This document shows positions 14,600-22,969 of a DNA stretch of 34,027 nucleotides, in pieces (position 1 is the stretch's first letter; every line of letters begins with the position of its first letter). Source of the stretch: an uncultured SAR86 cluster bacterium (lineage in GTDB: Bacteria > Pseudomonadota > Gammaproteobacteria > Magnimaribacterales > D2472). Location of the stretch: assembly GCA_902601475.1 (NCBI GenBank), contig CACKNK010000002.1, positions 199,739 through 233,765 of the forward strand. Reading direction: 5' to 3'. The notes below the pieces were generated by a model. It saw only the letters and a list, made by a program, of their open reading frames with translations, did not search any database and was not told where the DNA came from. Position numbers and translations under genes: made by a program.

Positions 14600-16843
14600 A
14601 TGAAGAACACATTTAAAGCATTTTTGGTTATAGGTGCACTTTCAATTTTTAATATAACCGCACAAGATTTAGAAGAAGTTATAATTACTTCTTCATTTGT
14701 TAGTGAAGAGCCAAACGGCACACTTCATGTCATTGACGGCGATGAAGTTGATACTTCTGCAAACGGGAGTTTGGGTGAGGCAATTGATGATTTACTCGGT
14801 GTTTCCTCAGCTGATTTCGGCTCTGCAATTGGCCAGCCAATAATCAGGGGCATGTCAGGTACACGAGTAAAAGTTCTTGATAACGGCATGGTAAATAGAG
14901 ATGTCTCTGCACTAGGACCTGATCATCCAAACGATACAGATTTAAATAATGTTCAACAGATAGAAATCGTCCGTGGACCATCATCACTTCTTTACGCAAA
15001 TGGTGGTATAGGAGGAATTGTTAATATTGTTGATAACACTATTGCCTTAACTGATTTTGATGGACCTGAATTTAAACTTGGAGTCGAATCGCAATCTGTT
15101 AATGACGGAGAGTCTCAAAATTTTACTTATACAGATAACTTAGGTGGTTTAAACCTTACTGTTTCTTACAAAAATGCTGAATTTGGAAGCTTTGATGTAC
15201 CAGATGGTGCAATCATGCATGAAGAAGAAGAGCATCATGATGAAGAGGAACACCATGATGAAGAGGAAGAACATCATGATGAGGATACTGGATTTCTTGC
15301 AAACTCAGATTATGAACTTGAATCTACAAGTATTGGTATATCAAAAACTGGTGATTGGGGTTATTTCGGAGTCTCTGTGAAGTCGTTAGAAAACATGCAT
15401 GGAATACCGTTTCATGGAGATGGTCATGGTCATGAGGAACATGGTGAAGAACATCATGATGAGGATGAGCATGAGGAAGAAGAACATGAAGAAGAGAGAA
15501 TCTTTGCTACTACCGATTCAGATAAGATAGATATTAAAGGATCATTTAATGTCAACGGATCACTTCTTAATGCTGTTGATTATTATTTCAGAGATACAGA
15601 CTATGCTCTGACTGAGCAACATGCTGAAGAAGAACATCATGATGAGGATGAGCATGAGGAAGAAGGTCATGATGATCATGGTCATGAAGAGGGCCCTACA
15701 ACGTTTGCTAATGATGCGTCCGAGTTTGGCCTGACTTTTAACCTGTCAAATAATCAAAAGATCGTTATAAACCTTGCTGATGAGGAGTCCTCAGTCATTG
15801 GTGCAGAATCTTTTATGAATCCTGTCACTTCTGATGAGCTTACTTTTGGATATTTTAGATCAGCTGAATATGGAAAATTTAATTTAGACCTAGGAGTCAG
15901 GCTTGATCGCATTGATAGAAATGGCTCTATTACTGAAGTTCATCATGACGAAGATGAGCATCATGACGAAGATGAGCATCATGACGAAGATGAGCATCAT
16001 GATGAAGAAGAGGGTGAAACAACATTTTTTGATAAGAGCTTCGATAATATTAGTTTTGCTGCAAATCTTGGCAGAGAACTCAATGATTACTTTGATGTAG
16101 ATTTTGGTTTTGCAGTTGTAGAACGAGCTCCATCTGCTTCAGAGCTATTCATGAATGGACCTCACTTGGTAACTCAAAGATTTGAGGTAGGAAATACTAA
16201 TCTTTCTGCTGAAGAATCAACAAATTTTGAGGTTACTCTAAATTATAATAACGATGGTGCTTACTCATCTTTCACCATGTATAGAAACTCTGTTGATAAT
16301 TACATTTATTTGATGGATGAAACTGAAGAGGAGCATGAAGAGCATGATGAAGAGCATGAAGAAGGTCATGATGATCATGAAGGCTTAACACTTGCAAATT
16401 TCATGCAACAAAATGCTGAATTTGAAGGTATAGAATTTCAAGTTGGTAGAATAGTCGAGCTTGCTTCAGGCACATTGGATCTAAGATACTCAAGGGATGA
16501 GGTCTCTGCGACTTTTGATGATGGGCATGACGTTCCAAGAATCACACCTGCAAGAAATACTTACTCTTTAGCATACTCAAAAGACACAATGGTATTTAAG
16601 CTAATGCTTAAAGATGTTGATAAGCAAAGCGATGTAGCTGAGGGAGAAACTACAACCGATGGTTATCAAATGCTTAATGCTAGATTGACGAAGGTCTTTG
16701 ATCTTGGAGATTCAAATTTAAGTGTTTCTATTTTTGGAAATAACTTGCTTGATGAAGTTGCAAGAAATCATTCATCTTACGTCAAGTCAGAAGTTCCGTT
16801 GCCCGGAAGAAATTATGGAGTTAAATTTAATTTAACTTTCTAA
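14600..16843 (+). CDS. TonB-dependent receptor, ZnuD-like, with acidic-histidine repeats
   Basis: This 747-residue outer-membrane receptor has a signal peptide (residues 1-21), a TonB-box-like EEVIITS (about 25-31), and a plug domain with IGQPIIRGMSGTRVKVLDNGM and IEIVRGPSSLLYANGGIGGIVNIV (about 75-145). A 22-strand-type barrel follows, ending in a terminal phenylalanine (KFNLTF). Five His/Asp/Glu-rich segments interrupt the barrel at about residues 207-229, 267-299, 340-364, 448-473 and 573-594, probably in extracellular loops. Such loops are a feature of the zinc receptor ZnuD. The Zur-like box, the small CxxC protein and the absence of a siderophore synthesis locus fit zinc uptake, though copper, nickel or heme cannot be excluded. 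It is probably cotranscribed with the small gene at 14281. Confidence 0.88.
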   Translation: MKNTFKAFLVIGALSIFNITAQDLEEVIITSSFVSEEPNGTLHVIDGDEVDTSANGSLGEAIDDLLGVSSADFGSAIGQPIIRGMSGTRVKVLDNGMVNRDVSALGPDHPNDTDLNNVQQIEIVRGPSSLLYANGGIGGIVNIVDNTIALTDFDGPEFKLGVESQSVNDGESQNFTYTDNLGGLNLTVSYKNAEFGSFDVPDGAIMHEEEEHHDEEEHHDEEEEHHDEDTGFLANSDYELESTSIGISKTGDWGYFGVSVKSLENMHGIPFHGDGHGHEEHGEEHHDEDEHEEEEHEEERIFATTDSDKIDIKGSFNVNGSLLNAVDYYFRDTDYALTEQHAEEEHHDEDEHEEEGHDDHGHEEGPTTFANDASEFGLTFNLSNNQKIVINLADEESSVIGAESFMNPVTSDELTFGYFRSAEYGKFNLDLGVRLDRIDRNGSITEVHHDEDEHHDEDEHHDEDEHHDEEEGETTFFDKSFDNISFAANLGRELNDYFDVDFGFAVVERAPSASELFMNGPHLVTQRFEVGNTNLSAEESTNFEVTLNYNNDGAYSSFTMYRNSVDNYIYLMDETEEEHEEHDEEHEEGHDDHEGLTLANFMQQNAEFEGIEFQVGRIVELASGTLDLRYSRDEVSATFDDGHDVPRITPARNTYSLAYSKDTMVFKLMLKDVDKQSDVAEGETTTDGYQMLNARLTKVFDLGDSNLSVSIFGNNLLDEVARNHSSYVKSEVPLPGRNYGVKFNLTF
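15941..16012 (+). repeat. Tandem 18-base repeat encoding HHDEDE, four copies
   Basis: Three identical copies of catcatgacgaagatgag (15941-15994) are followed by a diverged fourth (15995-16012, catcatgatgaagaagag). They encode HHDEDE three times and then HHDEEE at receptor residues 448-471. Identical copies point to recent expansion by slippage or unequal recombination. Because the unit is a multiple of three, copy number can change without frameshift. Confidence 0.95.
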
Positions 16844-16861
16844 TCATAGTTTCTCTAGTCT

Positions 16862-16895
16862 GTGCCCTAATATTCCCCTCAATAATATAGGGCAC
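16862..16895 (+). terminator. Hairpin after the TonB receptor, weak terminator
   Basis: GTGCCCTA (16862-16869) pairs with TAGGGCAC (16888-16895), with a further interrupted TATT/AATA pairing inside. It lies between the convergent receptor and Rieske genes and could end both. Neither side has a long T run, so termination efficiency is doubtful. Confidence 0.5.
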
Positions 16896-16905
16896 TGACA
16901 ATTTC

Positions 16906-18060
16906 TTACTGGTCTAAATGTTTAGCTAGGTGTGAGTGAAAATTCACAATGGCTTTTTCAAAATAGCCAAACGTTAAATGTTCATTAGCTTTGGTACTTA
17001 ATGTTTGCTGAATCGCTCTTGCTGCTTCACGGTCTTCATCTTGTCCGGTATCCCCAACAAATTTTGCATCTCGCATAGCATCTTCTCTAGATAATTTTTC
17101 TTTCTTATTGCTTTTGTTTATCAAGGTATAAATAACCCATTTTGATCGGGTGGGGCTAATTGGTTCCAAAATAACTAAATTTGTATGCTTTGACAGCACC
17201 GAGATGCTGACATTTGGAAATAGGCTGTATACCGATGTAATGGTGCCATCAATCACTCTCTTCGACGGCTGAATATCTCTTAGTTTTTCAATGCGCTTAA
17301 ATGGAAAAATAACTCGAGAATTTTGACCGTAGTTTTCAACAACATTAATATTGTCCAACCCATAAGGATAAAAAGTATCCTTATGCAGAGATTTAATGTG
17401 ATACCCTTCGAGCAGAGTTTCGTGCAATATCTTCCAGTTAGCCTCGTCTTCAATCCCAGATTGATTAATCAAGGCTTGATCTTCAGTGAAGTAATCTAGA
17501 GTTTCATCTAGAAATTTCTTATCGATGTCTCCGTCTTGGCAAACATAGACAATTCCACCTTTTTCAACAGCATTCACTTGCTTGAGTCCATGCTCTTGAG
17601 GATCAATGCCAGGAAAACCATCAGCACCTGGAATATGTCTATTCTCTCCCTTTAATCCATAGGTCCAACCATGATAGGGACAAACAAAAGATTTTTTGCA
17701 TCCGCTGCCTGAGGCTACTTGCATGCCTCGATGCCTGCAAGCATTTATAAATGCATTTATATTATTTTCATCATCTCTAGTTACAAGAATCGGAGTTCCA
17801 GCTGCAATTCTTGATACGTATGAACCCCTTTCTGGCAGAGCACTTGAGGGACAGAAGGGTACTGGCAGGGATCTCAGCAATTTAATTTCATTATCAAAAC
17901 GCTCTTGATCTATATAATTTTTAACTGGCTCTTTCCAAACCTCATCGCCTAAATCAGTTGTTTTGTTATCAATATGAGAAAAAACACGCTCAATAATATG
18001 ACCATCATCCAACAACAATGAGGTTGGATTGGCAAGTGAGTAATGATTTGATTTGCTCAT
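16906..18060 (-). CDS. Rieske non-heme iron oxygenase, large subunit type
   Basis: The 384-residue protein is an aromatic-ring-hydroxylating-dioxygenase-type oxygenase. The Rieske [2Fe-2S] ligands are C108/H110 in ACRHRG and C127/H130 in CPYHGW (CxH-x16-CxxH). The catalytic mononuclear iron site is H221 and H226 in EGYHIKSLH plus a likely aspartate in GDTGQDEDREAARAIQQ. These enzymes need a ferredoxin and a reductase; none is adjacent, although a rubredoxin gene lies about 10.7 kb away. Substrates in the family range from aromatics to quaternary amines such as carnitine and choline analogues, so none is assigned. The gene starts 41 bases after tRNA-Phe on the same strand and may share its promoter. 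Confidence 0.93.
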   Translation of the reverse strand: MSKSNHYSLANPTSLLLDDGHIIERVFSHIDNKTTDLGDEVWKEPVKNYIDQERFDNEIKLLRSLPVPFCPSSALPERGSYVSRIAAGTPILVTRDDENNINAFINACRHRGMQVASGSGCKKSFVCPYHGWTYGLKGENRHIPGADGFPGIDPQEHGLKQVNAVEKGGIVYVCQDGDIDKKFLDETLDYFTEDQALINQSGIEDEANWKILHETLLEGYHIKSLHKDTFYPYGLDNINVVENYGQNSRVIFPFKRIEKLRDIQPSKRVIDGTITSVYSLFPNVSISVLSKHTNLVILEPISPTRSKWVIYTLINKSNKKEKLSREDAMRDAKFVGDTGQDEDREAARAIQQTLSTKANEHLTFGYFEKAIVNFHSHLAKHLDQ

Positions 18061-18101
18061 TTAGAATAATTATTACACATAAGGTATTTGATTTTTAGAA
18101 A

Positions 18102-18177
18102 TGGTGCCCAGAGGTGGAATCGAACCACCGACACAAGGATTTTCAGTCCTTTGCTCTACCGACTGAGCTATCTGGGC
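18102..18177 (-). tRNA. tRNA-Phe (GAA)
   Basis: The minus strand folds as a 76-base cloverleaf: acceptor GCCCAGA/TCTGGGC, D arm AGCTCAGTCGGTAGAGC, anticodon arm AAGGACTGAAAATCCTT with anticodon GAA (complement of 18142-18144), and T arm GGTGGTTCGATTCCACC. The terminal CCA is encoded. It closely resembles gammaproteobacterial tRNA-Phe. Confidence 0.98.
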
Positions 18178-18194
18178 ATTGATCGAAGACCGAA

Positions 18195-18200
18195 ATTATA
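18195..18200 (-). promoter_or_regulatory. -10 element of the tRNA-Phe promoter
   Basis: A perfect TATAAT lies on the minus strand 17 bases before the mature tRNA 5' end, placing transcription start about ten bases upstream of the tRNA. The region 17 bases further upstream (TTCTAC) is a poor -35 match. The intervening TTCGG could be a GC-type discriminator. Confidence 0.6.
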
Positions 18201-18261
18201 ACCGAACTGTACCAACCGTAGAATACTTCTATAAAATAATAAATAAACTAAAAAAATCATT

Positions 18262-19026
18262 ATGAAAAAAGTTTGTCTAGTTTTAGGAGCCGGTAGAGGA
18301 ATTGGAGCAACGGTTGCAGAAAAGTTTGCCTTGGAAGGACTTCACTCACATCTGTGCAGAAGGAGTGATGGTGATGCATTGCAAGAATCCTTAGATCAGA
18401 TTCAATCCAAAGGTGGTGAGGCAACAGGAGAATTAATCAATGCAATTGATGATGGTGTAATTGAAAAAACAATAGAATCAGTTGAAAGGGATATTGGTCC
18501 AATTGAGGTTTTAATTTATAACCTTGGCGCTCAATCAGGGATGAAGCTATTGGATGAAACTTCTTATAAAGAGTTTGAGTGGGGCTGGAGAATGGCGAGT
18601 TTTGGTTTATTTAGAGCAGCAAAAACTTTATGTCCGCTTATGAGTGAGAGAGGCAGTGGAACCATTATTGCAACCTCTGCTACAGCAGCAATGCGGGGAA
18701 ATAAAACACAACATTCACATGCAGCTGCCATGGGCAGCAGACGAATGCTTTGTCAGACTCTAAATGATGAGTTTGCGGAGAAGGGCATCCATGTTGCTCA
18801 TGTTGTAGTTGATGGCATGGTAGACGCGCCAGATACTTTAGGCAAAATGCTAGGAGATGAGCTGTTTAACCAACTTCGAGAAACTCGCGGCAAAGAAGAT
18901 GGGATTATCCTTCCTGACAAAGTTGCAGAAGCCTATTACTACCTTTACACACAGCATCGATCGACTTGGACGCATGAATTGGATTTAAGGTCTTATACAG
19001 ATACTTCTTGGTGGAATCACTCTTAA
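18262..19026 (+). CDS. Short-chain dehydrogenase-like protein lacking YxxxK
   Basis: The 254-residue protein has the SDR Rossmann fold: nucleotide loop GAGRGIG (residues 9-15), NLGA (88-91) in place of NNAG, and the catalytic-strand serine S139 in IATSATAAM. At the position of the invariant YxxxK it has H153-AAA-M157, followed by GSRRMLCQTLNDEF, which aligns with the usual helix. Catalytic tyrosine and lysine are therefore both replaced. The C terminus (TWTHELDLRSYTDTSWW) resembles other SDRs. It is divergent from tRNA-Phe and convergent with yggX. It may be a regulatory or binding protein or use altered chemistry; a sequencing or assembly error is unlikely because the frame is intact. Confidence 0.85.
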   Translation: MKKVCLVLGAGRGIGATVAEKFALEGLHSHLCRRSDGDALQESLDQIQSKGGEATGELINAIDDGVIEKTIESVERDIGPIEVLIYNLGAQSGMKLLDETSYKEFEWGWRMASFGLFRAAKTLCPLMSERGSGTIIATSATAAMRGNKTQHSHAAAMGSRRMLCQTLNDEFAEKGIHVAHVVVDGMVDAPDTLGKMLGDELFNQLRETRGKEDGIILPDKVAEAYYYLYTQHRSTWTHELDLRSYTDTSWWNHS

Positions 19027-19029
19027 TAT

Positions 19030-19299
19030 TCAGTCAAGTTCTTTGAATCCAGCAGCCTGTTCAACTTCTTCGTTATTAAAAAACTTCTCCATTTGACCAA
19101 AAAGCCATTGCCTATCTTCGGGATTTGATGAATCTAAATGTTTCTCATTAATGAGCATTGTTTGATGAGTTTTCCATAACTCCCAAGCTTCTGATGAAAC
19201 AGTTTCCATAATTTCAATTCCTTTTGGACCAGGCATAGGTGGTCGGTCAAGTGCGGGCAGTTCTTTATTTAGTTTTTTACAAAGGATTTTCTTTTCCAT
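19030..19299 (-). CDS. yggX: Fe(2+)-trafficking protein YggX
   Basis: The 89-residue protein matches the YggX/PF04362 family: [52 protein letters not shown] (residues 4-54) then FGQMEKFFN. YggX protects iron-sulfur clusters and has been linked to protection of MutY activity. The gene overlaps the 3' end of mutY by 23 bases, the same mutY-yggX order as in E. coli, so the two are cotranscribed. The single family cysteine C7 is present. Confidence 0.95.
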   Translation of the reverse strand: MEKKILCKKLNKELPALDRPPMPGPKGIEIMETVSSEAWELWKTHQTMLINEKHLDSSNPEDRQWLFGQMEKFFNNEEVEQAAGFKELD

Positions 19300-20302
19300 G
19301 ATTTTTTATTACTTTTTTTATCGGTTTTGGTAAGGCAATATTTTCAACATCACTTACTTTAACCCATTGATATTGAAAATTATTTTTAGGGATAAACTTT
19401 TTTGTAACTTTTTTTAAATTAATATCAATTTCCAAAATCCTATGACTAAGCCTATGTTTGATTTTCTCAATATTATAGTTCCTGACTTTTGATGTAGATT
19501 CATTAGTATAAGGAAGTGACCACAAACCCTTCCATATCTCTTGATCATCAATTTTTCTCAAGAGTATCTCTTGATCTGCTACAAAAAGACTAAGTTTCAT
19601 ATTTATAGTCTTTAGATCCGTCATTTTTTTACTTTTTTTAGCTTCTACTTTTAAAAATGCTGAATTGCAATTCGCGCTTAAGGGGCATTGGGAGCATTCT
19701 GGATTCTGGGGAGTGCATACAGTTGCACCAATGTCCATGATCCCTTGTGTGTAGAGATTTGAGTTAGTTGCATTCGAAACGCTTAAAGATAAATTCCATA
19801 ATTCTTTTTCGCTAAGAATATTTTTATCATCAGAAAAATATCTCTGAAGGATCCTTTTAACATTCCCATCCAAAATGGGTGTAGGTATTTGATGTGCAAT
19901 CGACATGATTGCACCGGCTGTTGATTTACCAATTCCAGGCAGCTTAATGATTTCTTCAAAAGTTTTTGGAAAGCGTCCCTTATGTTCTGAATGGATAATT
20001 TCTTTGGTTCGAAATATATTTCTTGCCCTTTTATAAAATCCTAAACCTGACCATAGGGTAAGAATCTCATCCTCTGAAGCATCTTGAATAGATTTGAGTG
20101 TTGGGTATTTTTTTATAAATTTTTTAAAATAGGGTTTAACTGTAACAACTTGAGTTTGTTGCAACATAATTTCAGAGATCCATATCCGATATGGAGTAAT
20201 TGCCTTTCTCCATTGCAAATCATGACGACCGTGCAATTCATACCAGTTAATGACTTTTTCTGAAAAACTATTGGTTATCAAAAAGCTCTTCTTTGTTTTC
20301 AA
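19277..20302 (-). CDS. mutY: A/G-specific adenine glycosylase MutY
   Basis: MutY removes adenine mispaired with 8-oxoguanine. The 341-residue protein shows [11 protein letters not shown] with catalytic E44, the helix-hairpin-helix [14 protein letters not shown] (about residues 121-134), catalytic D145 in ILDGNVKR, and the [4Fe-4S] ligands C196, C203, C206 and C212 (Cx6Cx2Cx5C). A reduced NUDIX-like C-terminal domain includes [17 protein letters not shown]. The start chosen gives the usual N terminus; it overlaps gpmA by 35 bases, and a later start is possible but would remove conserved residues. It is slightly short of the family norm of about 350. It lies in a gpmA-mutY-yggX operon. Confidence 0.95.
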   Translation of the reverse strand: MKTKKSFLITNSFSEKVINWYELHGRHDLQWRKAITPYRIWISEIMLQQTQVVTVKPYFKKFIKKYPTLKSIQDASEDEILTLWSGLGFYKRARNIFRTKEIIHSEHKGRFPKTFEEIIKLPGIGKSTAGAIMSIAHQIPTPILDGNVKRILQRYFSDDKNILSEKELWNLSLSVSNATNSNLYTQGIMDIGATVCTPQNPECSQCPLSANCNSAFLKVEAKKSKKMTDLKTINMKLSLFVADQEILLRKIDDQEIWKGLWSLPYTNESTSKVRNYNIEKIKHRLSHRILEIDINLKKVTKKFIPKNNFQYQWVKVSDVENIALPKPIKKVIKNHGKENPL

Positions 20303-20897
20303 TTAACCCATCTCGAAAGGAATAAATAATTGGAGCACCGGTTGGAATTTCCAGCTTTACAATCTCATCATCACTGAGATTATCAAGCTCCTTAATAAGA
20401 GACCGCAGCGAATTGCCATGAGCCGCAATCAAGATATTTTTTCCTTCTGCTATGAGCGGTTTAATTTTATTTTCAAAGTATGGAAGTACTCTTTCCCCAG
20501 TATTCTTTAGGCTCTCACCCCCGGGTGGAGGTACATCGTATGATCTTCTCCAAATATGAACTTGCTCTTCTCCCCATTTCTTTCTTGCATCATCCTTATT
20601 GAGGCCAGCAAGATCACCATAATTCCTCTCGTTTAACGATTGATCCCTTGTGGTCGACAATGATTCAATGCCCAACTGATCTAAAATTATATTCCCAGTA
20701 TTAATTGCCCTAATTAAAACTGAGGTAAAGAGTTCATCTAAATTAATTTTTTTCTCAAGTAGAAGCTTGCCGGCTTTTTCTGCTTCATTTCTTCCTTGAT
20801 CAGTTAGGTCTGGATCTTTCCATCCAGTGAATAGGTTTTTTGCGTTCCATTCACTTTGTCCGTGACGCACTAAGATTAAGTAATTCAAATTTTCCAT
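20268..20897 (-). CDS. gpmA: 2,3-bisphosphoglycerate-dependent phosphoglycerate mutase
   Basis: The 209-residue enzyme interconverts 2- and 3-phosphoglycerate. It has [26 protein letters not shown] with phospho-histidine H12, catalytic-type E90 in [11 protein letters not shown], and the second histidine H160 in [12 protein letters not shown]. The C terminus is shorter than the 250-residue E. coli enzyme but typical of the compact dPGM form. It is divergent from yibN with 41 bases between starts, and is first in an operon with mutY and yggX. In E. coli the neighbour of yibN-grxC is gpmM (cofactor-independent), so this is a non-homologous enzyme at the equivalent place. Confidence 0.93.
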   Translation of the reverse strand: MENLNYLILVRHGQSEWNAKNLFTGWKDPDLTDQGRNEAEKAGKLLLEKKINLDELFTSVLIRAINTGNIILDQLGIESLSTTRDQSLNERNYGDLAGLNKDDARKKWGEEQVHIWRRSYDVPPPGGESLKNTGERVLPYFENKIKPLIAEGKNILIAAHGNSLRSLIKELDNLSDDEIVKLEIPTGAPIIYSFRDGLIENKEELFDNQ

Positions 20898-20938
20898 TAT
20901 CTCCTCACATTAAATCTATTTTAAGCGATAATACGCTA

Positions 20939-21355
20939 ATGATTGAGTTCAATTTATTTTTAATCGACCACTGGTTCTATTCGTTACCCTTATTTTTGTT
21001 TTTAGTTCTTTGGTGGAGAACTGAATCTCGAAGAGGTGGTAAAAGAATTTCGACAAGCGAACTTACAACTCTGGTAAACAAAGAAAACGCAAAAATACTG
21101 GATGTAAGACCTAAGGATGAATTTGAAAATGGAACCATTACAAACTCAATCAACATCCCATATCAGGATATAGATTCTCGTTACGAGGAACTGCTCGCAT
21201 TTAAGGAGACTCCTATTGTTTTAGTGTGCGCTCTTGGAAGAAATGCAGGGCTGACAGGGGAAAAGCTTTCAAAGAAAGGTTTTACAAATTTAACGGTACT
21301 GAAAGGCGGAATCTCAAGTTGGCAACAGGATAATATGCCTTTAGTAAAACCATGA
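20939..21355 (+). CDS. yibN: Membrane-anchored rhodanese-like protein YibN
   Basis: The 138-residue protein has an N-terminal membrane segment (about residues 12-27) and a rhodanese domain with ILDVRPKDEFENGTITNSINIPY (about 53-75) and the active loop CALGRNAG with C97. It fits the YibN family, a single-domain membrane rhodanese recently tied to protein insertion in E. coli. An earlier in-frame ATG at 20840 lies inside the divergent gpmA; the ATG at 20939 directly precedes the membrane segment and is preferred. Its stop overlaps the grxC start by four bases (ATGA), as in the conserved yibN-grxC pair. Confidence 0.9.
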   Translation: MIEFNLFLIDHWFYSLPLFLFLVLWWRTESRRGGKRISTSELTTLVNKENAKILDVRPKDEFENGTITNSINIPYQDIDSRYEELLAFKETPIVLVCALGRNAGLTGEKLSKKGFTNLTVLKGGISSWQQDNMPLVKP

Positions 21356-21606
21356 AAGTTGTGACTATTTACACTACGATGACTTGTCCATATTGCTACA
21401 GAGCTAAATCTTTATTGAAAAAGTTAAGCGTTCCCTATAAAGAAATCAGTGTTGATTTCAAGCCCTCATTAAGAGCTGATATGGCTGAAAAAGCTGGCAA
21501 AACCTCAGTTCCTCAGATTTGGATTGATGACAAGCATATTGGAGGTTGTGATGACTTGTATGCCTTGTACGGAGAGGGTAGCCTTGAGAAGTTGCTTAGC
21601 GACTAA
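21352..21606 (+). CDS. grxC: Glutaredoxin 3
   Basis: The 84-residue protein is a complete class I glutaredoxin: TTMTCPYCYRAKSLL with the dithiol CPYC (residues 12-15), TSVPQIWIDDKHIGGCDDLYAL with the cis-proline glutathione-binding TVP-like segment (about 51-54), and a second conserved GGCDD. It reduces protein and glutathione disulfides, for example for ribonucleotide reductase. It overlaps yibN by four bases and is convergent with ntrC with an 11-base overlap. Confidence 0.96.
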   Translation: MKVVTIYTTMTCPYCYRAKSLLKKLSVPYKEISVDFKPSLRADMAEKAGKTSVPQIWIDDKHIGGCDDLYALYGEGSLEKLLSD

Positions 21607-22969
21607 GTTCTTTAATCTTTTTTGCTAATGTATTTCTTCCCAAGCCTAGTAATTTTGCAGCTTCTTGCTTTTTGCCACTAGTTTTATCCAGAGCGAATTC
21701 GATCAATAGCCTATCTATTTCTGGTTCAATTGATTCTAATAAGTTTTCACGAGTTGTTTCATGCAACCCATCAATCCAAGCCTTGAATCCACCGCGCCAG
21801 TCATCGCTGCTTGGATTAAGAACTTTTCCGTCCAAAATATCCTGCGGTAAATCACTTGGTTGAATATCTTTACTTGGTGCCATTAAAGCAAGCCAGTAGC
21901 ATGTATTTTCTAGCTGCCTCACATTACCAGGCCATGAATACTCAGATAATTTTTTCAAAGCTTCTTTAGACAGAACCTTAACGGGCTCAACTAGATCATC
22001 AGCATGACTCTTAAGAAAAGCAGAACTAAGATCAGCTATATCTTCAATTCTTTTTCGCAGAGGTGGAACATCTATCCTGATAACGTTTAATCTATAAAAA
22101 AGATCTTCTCTAAAAGTTGCAGACGAAACTAGGTTCTCAAGGTCTTGATGTGTTGCAGCAAGAATTCTTACATCAACTTTTATTGGCTTATCTCCACCAA
22201 CTCTATAAAACTCTTTATTTGACAAGACTCTAAGAAGTCTAGTTTGAGTTTCTAGAGGCATATCCCCAATCTCATCAAGAAATAAAGTCCCGCCATTGGC
22301 TTGTTCAAACCTTCCAATTCTTTGTTCAACTGCACCAGTGAATGAGCCTTTCTCATGTCCAAAAAGCTCACTCTCAATTAGCTCTTTAGGAATATCAGCC
22401 ATGTTCAGTGCAATGAATGGCATATCATTTCTTGGACTATTTTTATGAAGCGATTTGGCTATTAATTCTTTTCCAGTACCCGACTCTCCCTGAATTAGAA
22501 CAGTTGCAGTGGTATTAGAAAGTTTACCAATGGATCTAAACACATTTTGCATTGACGGAGCCGATCCAATAAGCTCAGTTTTAGAAATCTTTTTAGGATT
22601 TTCGGTATCAGTTTTCTCTAATGCTCTCTTAATGATTAATGATGCTTCTTCTAAGTCAAATGGTTTAGGTAGATATTCGAATGCACCTCCACCATATGCA
22701 TCTACAGCAGCTTGCATATCAGTAAATGCCGTCATAATAATGACAGGAACATCCTCGTAATTATTATTTAGATGTTTTAAAAGATCATAGCCATTAACTC
22801 CTGGCATTTTTATGTCAGAAATTACGAGATCGGGAACGTCTTTATCTAGCTCGTTGAGCAATAATTCACCATCGCTAAAAGAAGATACATCTAAGCCTTC
22901 GGATTTTAAATGCTCATCAAGAATCATTCTGATAGCATCGTCATCATCAGCTATCCAAACTTTAGGCAT
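21596..22969 (-). CDS. ntrC: Nitrogen response regulator NtrC
   Basis: NtrC activates sigma-54 promoters under nitrogen limitation. The 457-residue protein has a receiver domain (residues 1-115) with phospho-acceptor D52 in VISDIKMPG, an AAA+ domain with Walker A GESGTGKE (about 163), the sigma-54-contact loop as GSFTGA (usual form GAFTGA), Walker B LFLDEIGD and R-finger region, and a C-terminal Fis-type helix-turn-helix [23 protein letters not shown]. It overlaps ntrB by eight bases. It is presumably the activator of the adjacent sigma-54 promoter of glnII. Confidence 0.95.
   Translation of the reverse strand: MPKVWIADDDDAIRMILDEHLKSEGLDVSSFSDGELLLNELDKDVPDLVISDIKMPGVNGYDLLKHLNNNYEDVPVIIMTAFTDMQAAVDAYGGGAFEYLPKPFDLEEASLIIKRALEKTDTENPKKISKTELIGSAPSMQNVFRSIGKLSNTTATVLIQGESGTGKELIAKSLHKNSPRNDMPFIALNMADIPKELIESELFGHEKGSFTGAVEQRIGRFEQANGGTLFLDEIGDMPLETQTRLLRVLSNKEFYRVGGDKPIKVDVRILAATHQDLENLVSSATFREDLFYRLNVIRIDVPPLRKRIEDIADLSSAFLKSHADDLVEPVKVLSKEALKKLSEYSWPGNVRQLENTCYWLALMAPSKDIQPSDLPQDILDGKVLNPSSDDWRGGFKAWIDGLHETTRENLLESIEPEIDRLLIEFALDKTSGKKQEAAKLLGLGRNTLAKKIKELSR

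Noticed and set aside
15941-16012. CRISPR-like array
   Set aside because: The repeats are directly adjacent with no spacers and are in frame in a coding sequence.
15903-16100. Plus-strand open frame with repeated MTKMSI units
   Set aside because: It is the out-of-frame reading of the 18-base HHDEDE repeat in the TonB receptor; the repetition comes from the DNA repeat.
18102-18177. Integration (att) site at tRNA-Phe
   Set aside because: No integrase, direct repeat of the tRNA end or foreign-looking genes are seen on either side.
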